Source: Cephalothrix simula (lineage: Eukaryota; Nemertea; Palaeonemertea; Archinemertea; Cephalotrichidae). Taken from it: a stretch of 12,725 nucleotides of DNA. The notes below the pieces were generated by a model that was given only the letters and a program-made list of their open reading frames with translations, was not told where the DNA came from and searched no databases. Position 1 is the stretch's first letter. The number at the start of each line of letters is the position of its first letter. The position numbers were made by a program, and so were the translations under genes. The stretch covers positions 1-12,725 of the forward strand of contig JAXIUW010181848.1 of assembly GCA_035591015.1 (NCBI GenBank). Direction: 5' to 3'. Positions 1 to 7,375 of the stretch are shown piece by piece.

Positions 1-402
1 CAAAAATTTTCTACTTTGTCTCTGATCATAGGTCAAAGTTTTTCTTTAGCAGATCTTTTTTTCTTCATGCTGAAAAAATCGTCCACTAAGATCTGATTTT
101 TTTCTTCTTCATGCAAGAATTTCTTCTTCGGCCCCTAATCATAGGTCAAAGTTTTTCTTCAGCAGATCATTTTTTTCTTCATGCTGAAAATGTCGTCAAC
201 TACATTTAACAAACTATCTGAATAGTAGTCGCTTTCGATAATTTTTGATTGTCTTTCATTGTACATGTAGGAACCGATTTTTTCTTCATCATGCTGCATC
301 ATGCAGGAAAATTTTCTTTGCCTCTGATGTTAGGTCAAAGGTTTTCTTCAGCAGATCACATTTTCTTCATGCTGAAAAAGTCGTCCACTAGGAACCGATT
401 TT
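1..402. repeat. Diverged tandem repeat, ~110-bp unit, about three copies
   Basis: Three copies of one unit are recognisable by the ordered blocks TAGGTCAAAG, then TTTTCTTCAGCAGATCA, then TTCTTCATGCTGAAAA, then TCGTCCACTA. They lie at about 22-89, 134-204 and 322-390. The linkers also match: a pyrimidine-rich TTTTTCTTCTTCATGCA-type stretch, then an AATTTTCTTTG-type stretch before the next TAGGTCAAAG. Copies 1 and 2 are about 112 bp apart. Copies 2 and 3 are about 188 bp apart because copy 2 carries about 70 extra bases. Copy 3 stops at 402, where a hairpin-headed repeat begins. The array probably continues left of the window. No reading frame runs through it. Confidence 0.8.
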
Positions 403-432
403 TAGCTCACATGACAACGTCAATGTGAGCTA
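403..432. repeat. Hairpin heading an interspersed repeat
   Basis: TAGCTCACAT (403-412) is perfectly complementary to ATGTGAGCTA (423-432), with a 10-base loop. GAC and GTCA in the loop can extend the stem with a bulge. The hairpin is followed by CTATTGTTATCGCCCTGAGT. From memory, a stem-loop built on AGCTCAC...GTGAGCTATTGT followed by a GTCCG-rich stretch is a very abundant interspersed repeat in oysters and other bivalves. This copy looks diverged from it. Confidence 0.75.
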
Positions 433-968
433 TTGTTATCGCCCTGAGTCTGTATGAACGTCCGAGGCTTTAAGGCCATTTAGAATGCTAATTTGGTACA
501 CGGGTGCATATGTGCACTCTCTTGATAGGGTTTTTAAATTTTTTGATAGCGCCATTTGGGGCCCCGCCAGGGCCAAAAAACGTGTTTTTTTTTAGGTTTT
601 TGGCGCCAAATGTATATCACTTCCCAGGCTATTAATGGTATCATATGGTAGACTCACGTGATCATGTGCTACAAAAGTAAGATCCGTATTTATCGATATT
701 CCTATTAGGAGCGGCGCAATGGGGTCCCAAAGTGCCCCACAAGGTGATTTTATTTAGTACCTCATAAGGACCATGGTGACAAAGCTATCTAGGTTTTTGA
801 TGGTAGGCAAATGAAATTTAGGTGGGATTTACATATGACGTGGCGCAACAAAAGTACGATCGATTTTTTAGCTTTTAAGGCCAAAGCTATCTCCTCCTTG
901 GGTATTTATTGCAGCCTTTTGAAACTTTAATAGGTGGACTAGACCACGAGCTATATATCGAATTTTGG

Positions 969-1001
969 TGACCTTGACCTAGAATAGGGGTGTCAAGGTC
1001 A
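969..1001. repeat. Inverted repeat TGACCTTGAC / GTCAAGGTCA
   Basis: A perfect 10-bp stem with a 13-base loop (979-991). The sequence also resembles nuclear-receptor half-sites (AGGTCA), but its position inside the hairpin-headed repeat makes repeat structure the simpler reading. Confidence 0.6.
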
Positions 1002-1050
1002 AAGTGGTCGTAGAGTCTCGAGTTTTTAAAAATCGATTGCTTATGAAAAG

Positions 1051-1680
1051 AGAAACATCTATAAGAAAATTTATTTTTTTCTAAAGTTCATATCTTCGCC
1101 GCTAGGGGTAAAAATGTGTTTTTTCCTTACGAGTTTTCCTTTGTGTCGTATAAGTAAAATAGAACATTTGTCAGCTGAAAACTACTTTTAAAATGTAATT
1201 GCTCATTGTCTAAGGTACTTCAAAATATTTCATATTCTAGCCAGCATTTCGTTGTTAAATTAAAAGATGAACTCTTGCTCTTTTTGTCCAAATTTATTAT
1301 GATATTGAAATTACATTCCTCTGTGTCAGTATCGCGAAATTGATTAAGATAAATTTCTTATCAGAAAGATGATCTATTCAATTGTATCTGTTGGATCACA
1401 GTCTCATAGAGTTTGATAAACTGGAATAGCAAAAGATGCACATTTAAATCCAAAGGATCTTATCAATTCTTCCGATGCATTTGCCCAGTTTTTAGGCATC
1501 GTTTCTTTTTTCATTTGCTTTATCAAAGGTCTTACGGGTCTTCTTAACACTGGTTTTCAAGATTAAAACCAAGATCTTTTTGATTTTCATCTTTTGCTTC
1601 CCTGTTTAAAAATATTTTATTTAAATCAGTTTTAGTAGAATTTATCCCATTCAAGTTTAGTAAGTAAGTCATATTTTCAG
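1051..1680. other. AT-rich spacer without recognised features
   Basis: I see no long frame, no terminal repeats and no RNA-gene motifs here. The last 20 bases (1661-1680), ending TCATATTTTCAG, form a reasonable splice acceptor for the following segment. Confidence 0.5.
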
Positions 1681-1750
1681 ATTGTCGGACGAACTCGAAG
1701 CCGAAGTGGGGCGGAGATTACCGAACTTGCTCTTTGATTTTGAAGCGTAA
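1681..1750 (+). other. Possible terminal coding exon (fragment)
   Basis: A pyrimidine-rich acceptor ending ATTTTCAG (1680) is followed by a short CpG-rich stretch unlike its AT-rich surroundings. Read from 1682 (one base left from a split codon), it gives 22 sense codons of protein-like composition, acidic then hydrophobic, beginning LSDELEAEVGRR and ending LLFDFEA, then TAA at 1748-1750. I do not recognise the peptide. A possible donor, TCAG|GTAAAG at 1868/1869, would make a 188-bp exon, but all three frames hit stops before it. The segment could only be a terminal exon, a non-coding exon, or chance. No AATAAA follows closely and no upstream partner exon is identified. Confidence 0.2.
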
Positions 1751-2156
1751 GAAATTCGAAGCATCTCAGACACATGACTGATGTATTTCATTATTCACTT
1801 CCGGTTCCGTTTTGAGCAGACGATCTGTCAAAAGCATCTAAGACGCCCAATTAAGCCAATCTGAAATCAGGTAAAGAAGTACAGTGTACCTCAACAATCA
1901 TTTGTGAAAATTGCTCAAACGGACCAAAACGTTATTACTGAAGGTCCAAAAAATTGGCGTGAGGTCGTTTTTTATTTGTAGTGTCAGATTAGTTAATTTT
2001 GTCAGCTTATAAGGTGTCCATCAGATTTTGTGAGATTAGTTCGATTTATGTCAGACTGTAGGGGGGTTGGATGATATTCTGAATTTTACCATTTTTAAAT
2101 TAATCTGCTGTTGGTGTCTGAAATAATCGGACGACACCCCCACCCCGAATCGGCTA
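1751..2156. other. Spacer; weak internal repeat only
   Basis: The only structure I see is a loose repeat: CAGATTAGTTAATTTTGTCAG near 1985-2005 resembles GAGATTAGTTCGATTTATGTCAG near 2032-2054. Complementary G-rich (about 2060) and C-rich (about 2136) stretches follow. No coding or RNA signal is visible. Confidence 0.4.
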
Positions 2157-2159
2157 TTA
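2157..2159. repeat. Target site duplication TTA, left copy
   Basis: Lies directly outside the left inverted repeat and is matched by TTA at 2607-2609. Confidence 0.65.
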
Positions 2160-2606
2160 TGCACTAATCAATTTAAGTCACCACAGGGGTGACTGCACGT
2201 TAGCCACTATTATTCCCACCTCGCCGGAGAAAATACAAAACGGTAAAAGACGCGTTAGCCACCATTATCCCCACCTCGCCGGAGAAAATAGAAAACGGTA
2301 AAAGACGCTATGCCTCACCTCTATTATACCGCTAGCCCCACCCACAGGGGTAGGAATTTCGCACCCGAAAGTTGTTTACTAGTATGTGACATTGTTAAAT
2401 ATAAAACTGTGATAAACAAAGTAGAATAGAGAGCTCTCCATTTTGGCAAAACTGAGACCAATATTCAAAATTAACAGACATTATCCCCACATGGCGGGAC
2501 ATCTAAAAAGCGGTAAAACGACATTTTTTATGACACTATAGTCCGGTATACCCACTCTTGCACTACCCCGCTCGCCCCCTTGCGGTGACTTTAATTGACT
2601 AGTGCA
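2160..2606. mobile_element. MITE with TTA target duplication (PIF/Harbinger-like)
   Basis: The 447-bp element starts TGCACTAATCAATT at 2160 and ends AATTGACTAGTGCA at 2606. The terminal inverted repeats match at 26 of the first 30 positions (2160-2189 against the complement of 2577-2606). Both sides are flanked by the direct triplet TTA (2157-2159 and 2607-2609). A 3-bp TTA/TAA target duplication is characteristic of the PIF/Harbinger superfamily. No frame encodes a transposase or Myb-like protein, so it would be mobilised in trans. The interior has a 55-bp tandem duplication and C-rich blocks near both ends. Superfamily assignment rests on the target duplication and general form, not on a matched family. 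Confidence 0.75.
2198..2307. repeat. 55-bp perfect-length tandem duplication inside the MITE
   Basis: Two abutting 55-bp units (2198-2252 and 2253-2307) start CGTTAGCCAC and end GGTAAAAGACG. They differ at three positions, about 95 percent identity. A third, more diverged relative lies at about 2479-2520 (TTATCCCCACATGGCGGGAC, then GCGGTAAAACGAC). The two close copies look like a recent duplication within an older element. Confidence 0.85.
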
Positions 2607-2609
2607 TTA
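2607..2609. repeat. Target site duplication TTA, right copy
   Basis: Lies directly outside the right inverted repeat and matches the TTA at 2157-2159. Confidence 0.65.
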
Positions 2610-2754
2610 CATGTATGACAATCATGCCGCATGTTTCACTTCGGAAACCCGGTAGGAAACCAGAGGAAACCTTAGGAAAAAGGCTCATTTTATCTGATGT
2701 CTTAAATTTAGTTCAATCTAATTTCAAACATATAGTCTTTTTTTTAAAGATTTA

Positions 2755-3009
2755 TCATAAAGATAATCGTTCTTTGTTTTGAAAGAGATTTAAGAACATG
2801 TAAAATAGTAAAATTAGCTCAATGAAATGATCATTTATATCTTTTAGAAATTTCTGAAGAATTTCTGAGTAATTCATTTTAAAATCCGGGATTGAAAAAT
2901 CCTCCTCGACCCTGGGAAAAGAAATCTTGTGGATCTTGTGCAAGGCAGGTGAATCCTGCTTTAAATTCCTACAGATTTCATTTGTACTTGTTAATTGGCG
3001 CGTGCCCAT
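2755..3009 (-). CDS. Isolated 84-codon ORF, unrecognised
   Basis: A frame with a true ATG (complement of 3007-3009) runs 84 codons to TGA. Its product is lysine-, isoleucine- and leucine-rich, begins MGTRQLTSTNEICRNLKQ and has a hydrophobic C-terminal third around residues 63-76, which could be a short membrane-like segment or simply AT-rich codon bias. It has more ordinary amino-acid composition than the other frames here. However, I recognise no domain, signal peptide or neighbouring exon, and no close polyadenylation signal. In an animal genome a lone 84-codon frame is readily explained by chance. Alternatives are a fragment of a decayed gene or part of an exon of a gene outside the window. 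Confidence 0.15.
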   Translation of the reverse strand: MGTRQLTSTNEICRNLKQDSPALHKIHKISFPRVEEDFSIPDFKMNYSEILQKFLKDINDHFIELILLFYMFLNLFQNKERLSL

Positions 3010-4461
3010 GAGTTGGCCTTACCAGTTTTCAGTAAAATTCAAGATAGGGGTACTCAAAACAAAGTTCCATCAAAATTTTAACTAAGTGTTGATGTTTTTA
3101 CCAGCTTTTACTGCTTTAAATGATTAACACTAAAACTTTATGATCTTTAACTTTTCCTTCTTTTTTATTTGAATTGCATCGTTTGTACTACATATATGTT
3201 TTTCCTGAGTTTTTTTCAGAAAGTTTTATCAAGTTCAAGGTAATGCTGGATGACTGATATTATCACTATTTTCATACACAACAAAAAGATGTTGGACCTA
3301 GAGCCAATTACCTTGGCCCGGCTTATTACAAACGAGATTAAGCTAAATTGTAAATTAAATTCAAATCAAGCTGTTTTTGAAGGAGTGTTTTACCTTTTTT
3401 AATAAGCAAAGGGTGTTTTGAAAACCATAATTAATAGTTGTCATGTGATTTAACGGTTTTCTTGAATATGATGTTGCCATTGATAAAATGAAACGATTGG
3501 CCCCAAACGAATTGACGTTACTAGAACAAAAGATAATGTTTTTTTAGACGTTGCATGATACAGCTTTGTGCTGTATCGTGTGTTTAACATAGCTTCATGC
3601 ATTTTTGATTGATTTAAGAAATTTTAACGTCACGAATCACTTTCCTCACCATGCTCACTGTAATACTAATCCTTCTAAGAGGTTCATTATTGCTTTTGAG
3701 GCTACAATGTGAATGTCACACCATTATAGTACCGATAATCCTTGTCACATAAAAAACCACGACAACTTGCTGTCAAATTGTCCAAAGTCTGTCTCCAATT
3801 ATGAAACTGGATCACCATTTTCCTTCTCAGTTTTAATAAACAGTTTGGATTGATTTTTTTGAAAGAATTGCAAAAGACTTTCAAACAATCTTCCCATTTA
3901 TCATCTCAATGAGCCAATAATATGGCGCTAATTCGATTTATGTTTGTCATGCCTGTCATCTTGATTTGGTGGGGATCGATTTTTGATCATGATTAGTGCC
4001 ATGAGGTCACAAACCGTTCGGTTTTCAGTTGATGAATTGCCTTCAAATTTTTATACTTCCTTGTTATTATCTTTTCTGATCGATGATCACGATTATCATA
4101 GTTTCTATTATCATCGGTGCCTTGTACTTTTGGAGGAAAATGTCTACATTTTTCAGACATGGTCTTTTTGAAAAAAGAATTTTGTCGTAATTGCCATTCT
4201 TGATCATTCTCTGTACTTTCATTGATTTAGTTATGAAAACAGATTGTTATGGCACATAATGACATTTTACGACGTTGCTTCGATAAGAATTAAAGTCAGA
4301 AAAAGACAGTGAATAATGGGGAAAATCAAAGTGTTAATGTGTTTTTTCAGGATTTATTTGCGTTTTCCCACTTTGATCTGAAATGTTTTGCATATTCACT
4401 TATAATATAAAAAAATATAAAGGATAGTTGAGATGTAAAGGAGTGCAGATGCATAATTTTC
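3010..4461. other. AT-rich spacer with minor hairpins
   Basis: No supported gene. The visible structures are the hairpin at 3554-3580 and a weaker inverted pair: ATCAAAGTG (4325-4333) with CACTTTGAT (4369-4377), both beside GGGAAAA or TTTTCCC. Short frames near 3702-3884 (minus) and 3983-4171 (plus, no ATG at its beginning) show nothing protein-like. Confidence 0.5.
3554..3580. repeat. Hairpin, 11-bp stem and 5-base loop
   Basis: CATGATACAGC (3554-3564) pairs with GCTGTATCGTG (3570-3580) at 10 of 11 positions around the loop TTTGT. No T-tract follows that would suggest an RNA polymerase III terminator, and no function is apparent. Confidence 0.6.
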
Positions 4462-4487
4462 AAGTCCTGCCTCTAAGTCCTGCCTCT
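4462..4487. repeat. 13-bp perfect tandem duplication
   Basis: AAGTCCTGCCTCT occurs twice back to back (4462-4474 and 4475-4487). It looks like simple replication slippage. Confidence 0.85.
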
Positions 4488-4935
4488 ATTGATTGTTTTC
4501 ATCGCACCATTATTTGACCCTGCTATACCTTTTGCACAGCGTGTTAGGGACTTTGGTCTTCGAGGCTAGTCTCGCCAGTATCTCTTTTAAATCCACTATC
4601 TCATACATCTTTGATAGTCCTATGGATATTTTGTATACACTCCATAAGCCTTTAATAAATCTATAGGAGCATTGAATTTGTGAATCTATCAAAAAACAAA
4701 ACAGTATAGAAATGATGCTGTCCGTAGAGATGTCCGGGTTTCACAAATTGTATCCTACTCCCCCAAGAGCTCCGACATCAATATTTAATGTAGTGAGCCA
4801 AAGTAAAGGATTTCTGAGAGCGATCGTTCTGTGGGATCAAACCGAAACAGTTCCAAATTACTTCTAACTTCATGTTAACCTGTTAACTGACTCGGTCCAC
4901 GGCTGGACGCACTAAACAAAGGATACTATGGATCG
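4488..4935. other. Spacer without recognised features
   Basis: A short minus-strand frame (4510-4692) crosses this interval. It has no motif and no splice context, and I see no repeat ends. Confidence 0.4.
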
Positions 4936-4939
4936 ATTC

Positions 4940-5070
4940 ATTATGCTGCTGAGTGCTGGAAATGTATCCATGATATCTATACTTATCACCCGCGGCTAGT
5001 CTGGATTCGAACCTCACATTCAGCGATTTCGGTTAGACATACATCATCTTGCCGGTAATGAAATCTGAAG
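4940..5070 (-). mobile_element. Degenerate tRNA-derived SINE fragment (candidate)
   Basis: On the minus strand GGTTCGAATCC (complement of 5003-5013) is a perfect RNA polymerase III box B (GGTTCGANNCC). About 38 bases upstream of it, TTCATTACCGG matches the box A consensus TRGYNNANNGG only partly, keeping the T, A and final GG. The bases between, including CCGAAATCGCTGAATGTGA, resemble the anticodon-arm to variable-loop stretch of tRNA-derived SINEs. A cloverleaf cannot be formed convincingly, so this is not a working tRNA gene. The tail boundary is unknown. Confidence 0.35.
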
Positions 5071-5301
5071 AAGGTAAACAGAGACAACTATAGGCACCGC
5101 CTAAACCCCTGGCCAGCTACTCTCGCTGGCATAAATTTTCGATTTATTTGAACTTTATCAAGTGTAGTAGATGTTCAGTCCCTCTTTAATTGCGTATGAA
5201 GTATGCAGTATATGGAGTATGTCTTGTAAGTCTATAGCCTACCAGCGGTACCAAGACGTAGTTTGTGTGAGCCTTGAAATTTTTTAACAAGACTTGAGTG
5301 A

Positions 5302-5680
5302 TATAGAAAGGGAGGTACGAGACCACTTTCCATTTTTGTCGGGAAACCAATGGGGAAGTAGGGTGTATACTCTATCGCCTGTATTTACTGTTTAGCCTCT
5401 TTAAAGACGGTTTTGTCAGAAGGAGTTGTGTTCTTTTCAGAGCATGTAGAACATTTATTAGACAGGTGGTGTTTAGAGCAAAATGTATGGATTTTACTCA
5501 CCAGTATTTAGTTAAAAAGGCTTGGTAAGCCATTATAAGACCGGAAAGGAGCATGCGCAGAATCAACTACACGGATTATCATGCTGACGTCATAAGCTTT
5601 CTCGATATATATGATTCACCCCACTACCCCGTTGTTTTTCCGCCAAAAATGGAAAGTGGTCTCGTACCCCCCTTTTTATA
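5302..5680. mobile_element. MITE with 64-bp terminal inverted repeats
   Basis: Positions 5302-5365 match the complement of 5617-5680 at 56 of 64 positions without gaps. The shared core is GGTACGAGACCACTTTCCAT. Both ends carry TATA, which is palindromic, so it may belong to the inverted repeat or hide a TA or TATA target duplication. TA would suit a Tc1/mariner-type MITE. The roughly 250-bp interior has no transposase frame. It contains a perfect TGACGTCA octamer (5585-5592) and a CGATATATATGAT stretch just inside the right repeat. The structure is clear; the superfamily is inference. Confidence 0.75.
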
Positions 5681-5709
5681 TTACTGACGTGTCAAAATTT
5701 GGACGTATT

Positions 5710-5813
5710 ATGTGTGGGGATTTCGTACTTTGTATTGGTAAGTAGATTCTTATCCTTTTCTTCCTTATTAAAACAAGACCTTTTTTTAATTCCAAACAAT
5801 ATTTTTGTTTCAG
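5710..5813 (+). other. Possible short exon end plus 76-bp intron
   Basis: ATTG|GTAAGTAG (donor GT at 5738) is a near-consensus 5' splice site. A T-rich tract leads to TTTTTGTTTCAG, with AG at 5812-5813, a near-consensus acceptor. The implied intron is 76 bp. An ATG at 5710 stays open across the junction for 27 codons in total, giving a short hydrophobic peptide that stops inside the next exon. The sites are good individually, but splicing is unproven. Confidence 0.25.
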
Positions 5814-5929
5814 CGTCCTTGTCGCTTAGGGCAATTTTATGGTGTTTTCATTTAGCTCTGCTTTGCTAGAGTTAAGGCCTAAGGACAGGAAGTGTTGCTT
5901 TAACAAACGAAAAAGTTCATTAACTGATG
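5814..5929 (+). other. Possible 116-bp non-coding exon
   Basis: The segment is bounded by the acceptor TTTGTTTCAG at 5813 and a very strong donor GATG|GTAAGTGT at 5930. All three frames contain stops, so if it is spliced it is UTR or long non-coding RNA. It begins 133 bp beyond the right end of the 5302-5680 MITE, whose end contains CRE-like and TATA-like sequence, so an exonized transposon-adjacent transcript is possible. Chance occurrence of such sites is not excluded. Confidence 0.25.
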
Positions 5930-6268
5930 GTAAGTGTACCACGTGATCAATATACATCTTCACTTTTTAAAAAAATATGCAAGAAAAATGCACAGAAAAA
6001 ATGTAGAAAAAATCTAGCCGTGCGCCTTTCATCTTGTATAGTTGAACACTTAAATTACGAGGAGAATTTAGACTTTGTAAGCTTATGTTTTGCCTTTTAA
6101 AAAGCATACCGAAGTCGAGACATACTGCGGTACAAGACCTTTAGCCGTGAGCTCTCAGGAGGAGGAAGCGACGTGCACCACAAGAGTCGTTTAATCACCG
6201 GCACGTACATAGGCCTTTGATATCCCAGTTAGAGGACTCTGGGGACCAGAATCTTGTGTCAGTGATGA

Positions 6269-6279
6269 GGCTCGAACCC
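6269..6279 (-). promoter_or_regulatory. RNA polymerase III box B of the SINE
   Basis: GGGTTCGAGCC on the minus strand contains GTTCGAGCC, matching the GWTCRANNC core at every position. Confidence 0.7.
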
Positions 6280-6310
6280 ACGACCTTCCGATTCTGAGCC
6301 AAGCCTCTTA

Positions 6311-6322
6311 CCAGCTGAGCTA
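6311..6322 (-). promoter_or_regulatory. RNA polymerase III box A of the SINE
   Basis: TAGCTCAGCTGG on the minus strand matches the TRGYNNANNGG consensus at every position. Confidence 0.7.
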
Positions 6323-6574
6323 TATTGCGGCCGCCTTTTTTATACACATACATGTATAAAAAATTCGTTGAACGTCGCAAAATAATGACCCAAAAAGGCC
6401 CCGCGGGGTTTTCGAGAAAGCGTGGGCCTACCCCCTTGACCCTTCTTCTTAATCATTTTGGAAGCCCTGACCCAAGTTGATGTTTTGAGAGGTATGGACA
6501 GGAGCGATGTCGCAGTCAATACCGCAAATTTATAGTGCTTAATCTAATTAATTCCCATGGTAACATGATCTAGC

Positions 6575-6721
6575 ATCGCAAAGGCGCATCGATGTAGCTG
6601 CTGTATCGCCGCTCCTTTGCCCCATCTCTCTAAGCTCTATGCGAAGAATACGATTTTACTATATCGCAAAGCCGTATCGATGTCACAGCATTATCGCCGC
6701 TCCTTTGCTCTATCACTCTAA
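6575..6721. repeat. Two 59-bp direct repeats, 88-bp period
   Basis: Copies at 6575-6633 and 6663-6721 both start ATCGCAAAG and contain TATCGCCGCTCCTTTGC. They match at about 49 of 59 positions without gaps. The surroundings (about 6500-6830) are unusually rich in TCGC, GCGA and ATCGATG words for this AT-rich window. They include ATCGATGTC (6675-6683), inverted as GACATCGAT (6745-6753). No frame is conserved between copies. Confidence 0.75.
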
Positions 6722-6834
6722 TCAATGTCGCATCAATATCGCGGCGACATCGATGAGCTTTTGTGTGATCTCGCAAAATCTCCTAAACGGTTTGCGATAT
6801 CGAATGCAACATCGTTTCCATCCATTCATGTCTT

Positions 6835-7375
6835 TTGAAGGGATTGCCCCGCCTTTTTTCAAATGCATACGTTTTGGGCGGTATTTAGAGCTTCCAGGGG
6901 CCTTATAATCACTTTTTGAGGTAAAAGATAGTTTGGTGCAGGGCGTTGCCAGTGCTGCGCAACCGCATGTAAAATATAAACTTGGATCTGATTCAGAAAA
7001 AAGGCCAATGGGGTTTGAATCCCCATTTTCCAGATGACCGCAGATGGGCTTTTTTGTTCATTTTTGGCTTCAACCAGCACACTTTTGCGAATATCTTTTT
7101 GTGCGAATATCTTTTTCTGCATATTATGCGACTTTCTCTCTCATGCCAAATTTTTCCTGTGATCATTTCGTTTTTCAGTCCAAATCGCATGTATCATGCT
7201 ACTTCGATGACGATATTCCGCGATTCACACTTCTCTAGCGCAACTTACGTATGGGATATTGAAAATAGTCGCCGAGATCGGTTAGTCTTCGTTTATTTCC
7301 CGATGGAGAACTTTGACTTTTGAAAAAGGTAATTGGTTAGCTGGATCTATTAAAAAAGTTTTGTGACTTTTTCAG
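6835..7375. other. ORF-rich but unsupported interval
   Basis: Frames of 60 to 113 codons overlap on both strands here, a sign of low stop density and not of a gene. The longest (plus, 6982-7323) starts at TTG, not ATG, and part of it is a slippage repeat (GCGAATATCTTTTT at 7087-7100 and 7103-7116). A 7-bp hairpin AATGGGG/CCCCATT at 7007-7027 mimics a tRNA T-arm but stands alone. Confidence 0.4.

Larger units (their letters stand above)
403..1050 (+). mobile_element. Hairpin-headed interspersed repeat, probable extent
   Basis: The body begins at the 403-432 hairpin, passes a GTCTG/CGTCCG-containing stretch at about 449-463 and a GC-rich patch near 547-612 (GCGCCATTTGGGGCCCC, later TGGCGCCAAATG). 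It reaches a second inverted repeat, TGACCTTGAC (969-978) with GTCAAGGTCA (992-1001). ACCTTGACC/AAGGTCA motifs also occur in the bivalve repeat family I recall. No terminal inverted repeat or target duplication could be found, so both the right boundary and the class are inferred. No frame codes for a transposition protein; if this is a mobile element it is a non-autonomous or fossil copy. Confidence 0.4.
6122..6334 (-). mobile_element. tRNA-derived SINE
   Basis: The minus strand (complement of 6259-6334) reads as a tRNA-like head. TAGCTCAGCTGG (6311-6322) fits box A exactly. GGGTTCGAGCC (6269-6279) fits box B, 32 bases further on, with TCGGAAGGTCGTGG between them as in true tRNAs. The anticodon stem does not pair well, so it is not a functional tRNA. 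Downstream on the same strand is a tRNA-unrelated body (complement of about 6122-6258) including GGGATATCAAAGGCC, GTGCCGGTGATTAAACGAC and GTGGTGCACG. This body could be one of the conserved central domains of metazoan SINEs (V or Deu types; a V-SINE called RUDI is described in molluscs), but I cannot confirm which. No clear target duplication was found, so the far end is approximate. The 61-codon minus-strand frame at 6195-6380 is just this element. Confidence 0.7.

Noticed and set aside
969-1001. Nuclear-receptor response element (AGGTCA half-sites)
   Set aside because: Such motifs are part of the recurrent hairpin repeat body; nothing indicates a promoter here.
3983-4171. 62-codon plus-strand frame
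   Set aside because: Begins at TTG, low-complexity composition, no domain or splice context.
6195-6380. 61-codon minus-strand frame
   Set aside because: It is translation of the tRNA-derived SINE.
6399-6408. CCCCGCGGGG palindrome as a regulatory site
   Set aside because: A 10-bp GC palindrome alone is weak evidence, with no neighbouring gene or repeat copy.
7007-7027. T-arm-like hairpin (5-bp stem TGGGG/CCCCA, loop TTTGAAT)
   Set aside because: No matching acceptor stem, D-arm or anticodon arm surrounds it, so it is not a tRNA gene.
6982-7323. 113-codon plus-strand frame, the longest in the window
   Set aside because: It starts at TTG, is overlapped by frames on both strands, contains a slippage repeat and shows no motif. 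Low stop density explains it.
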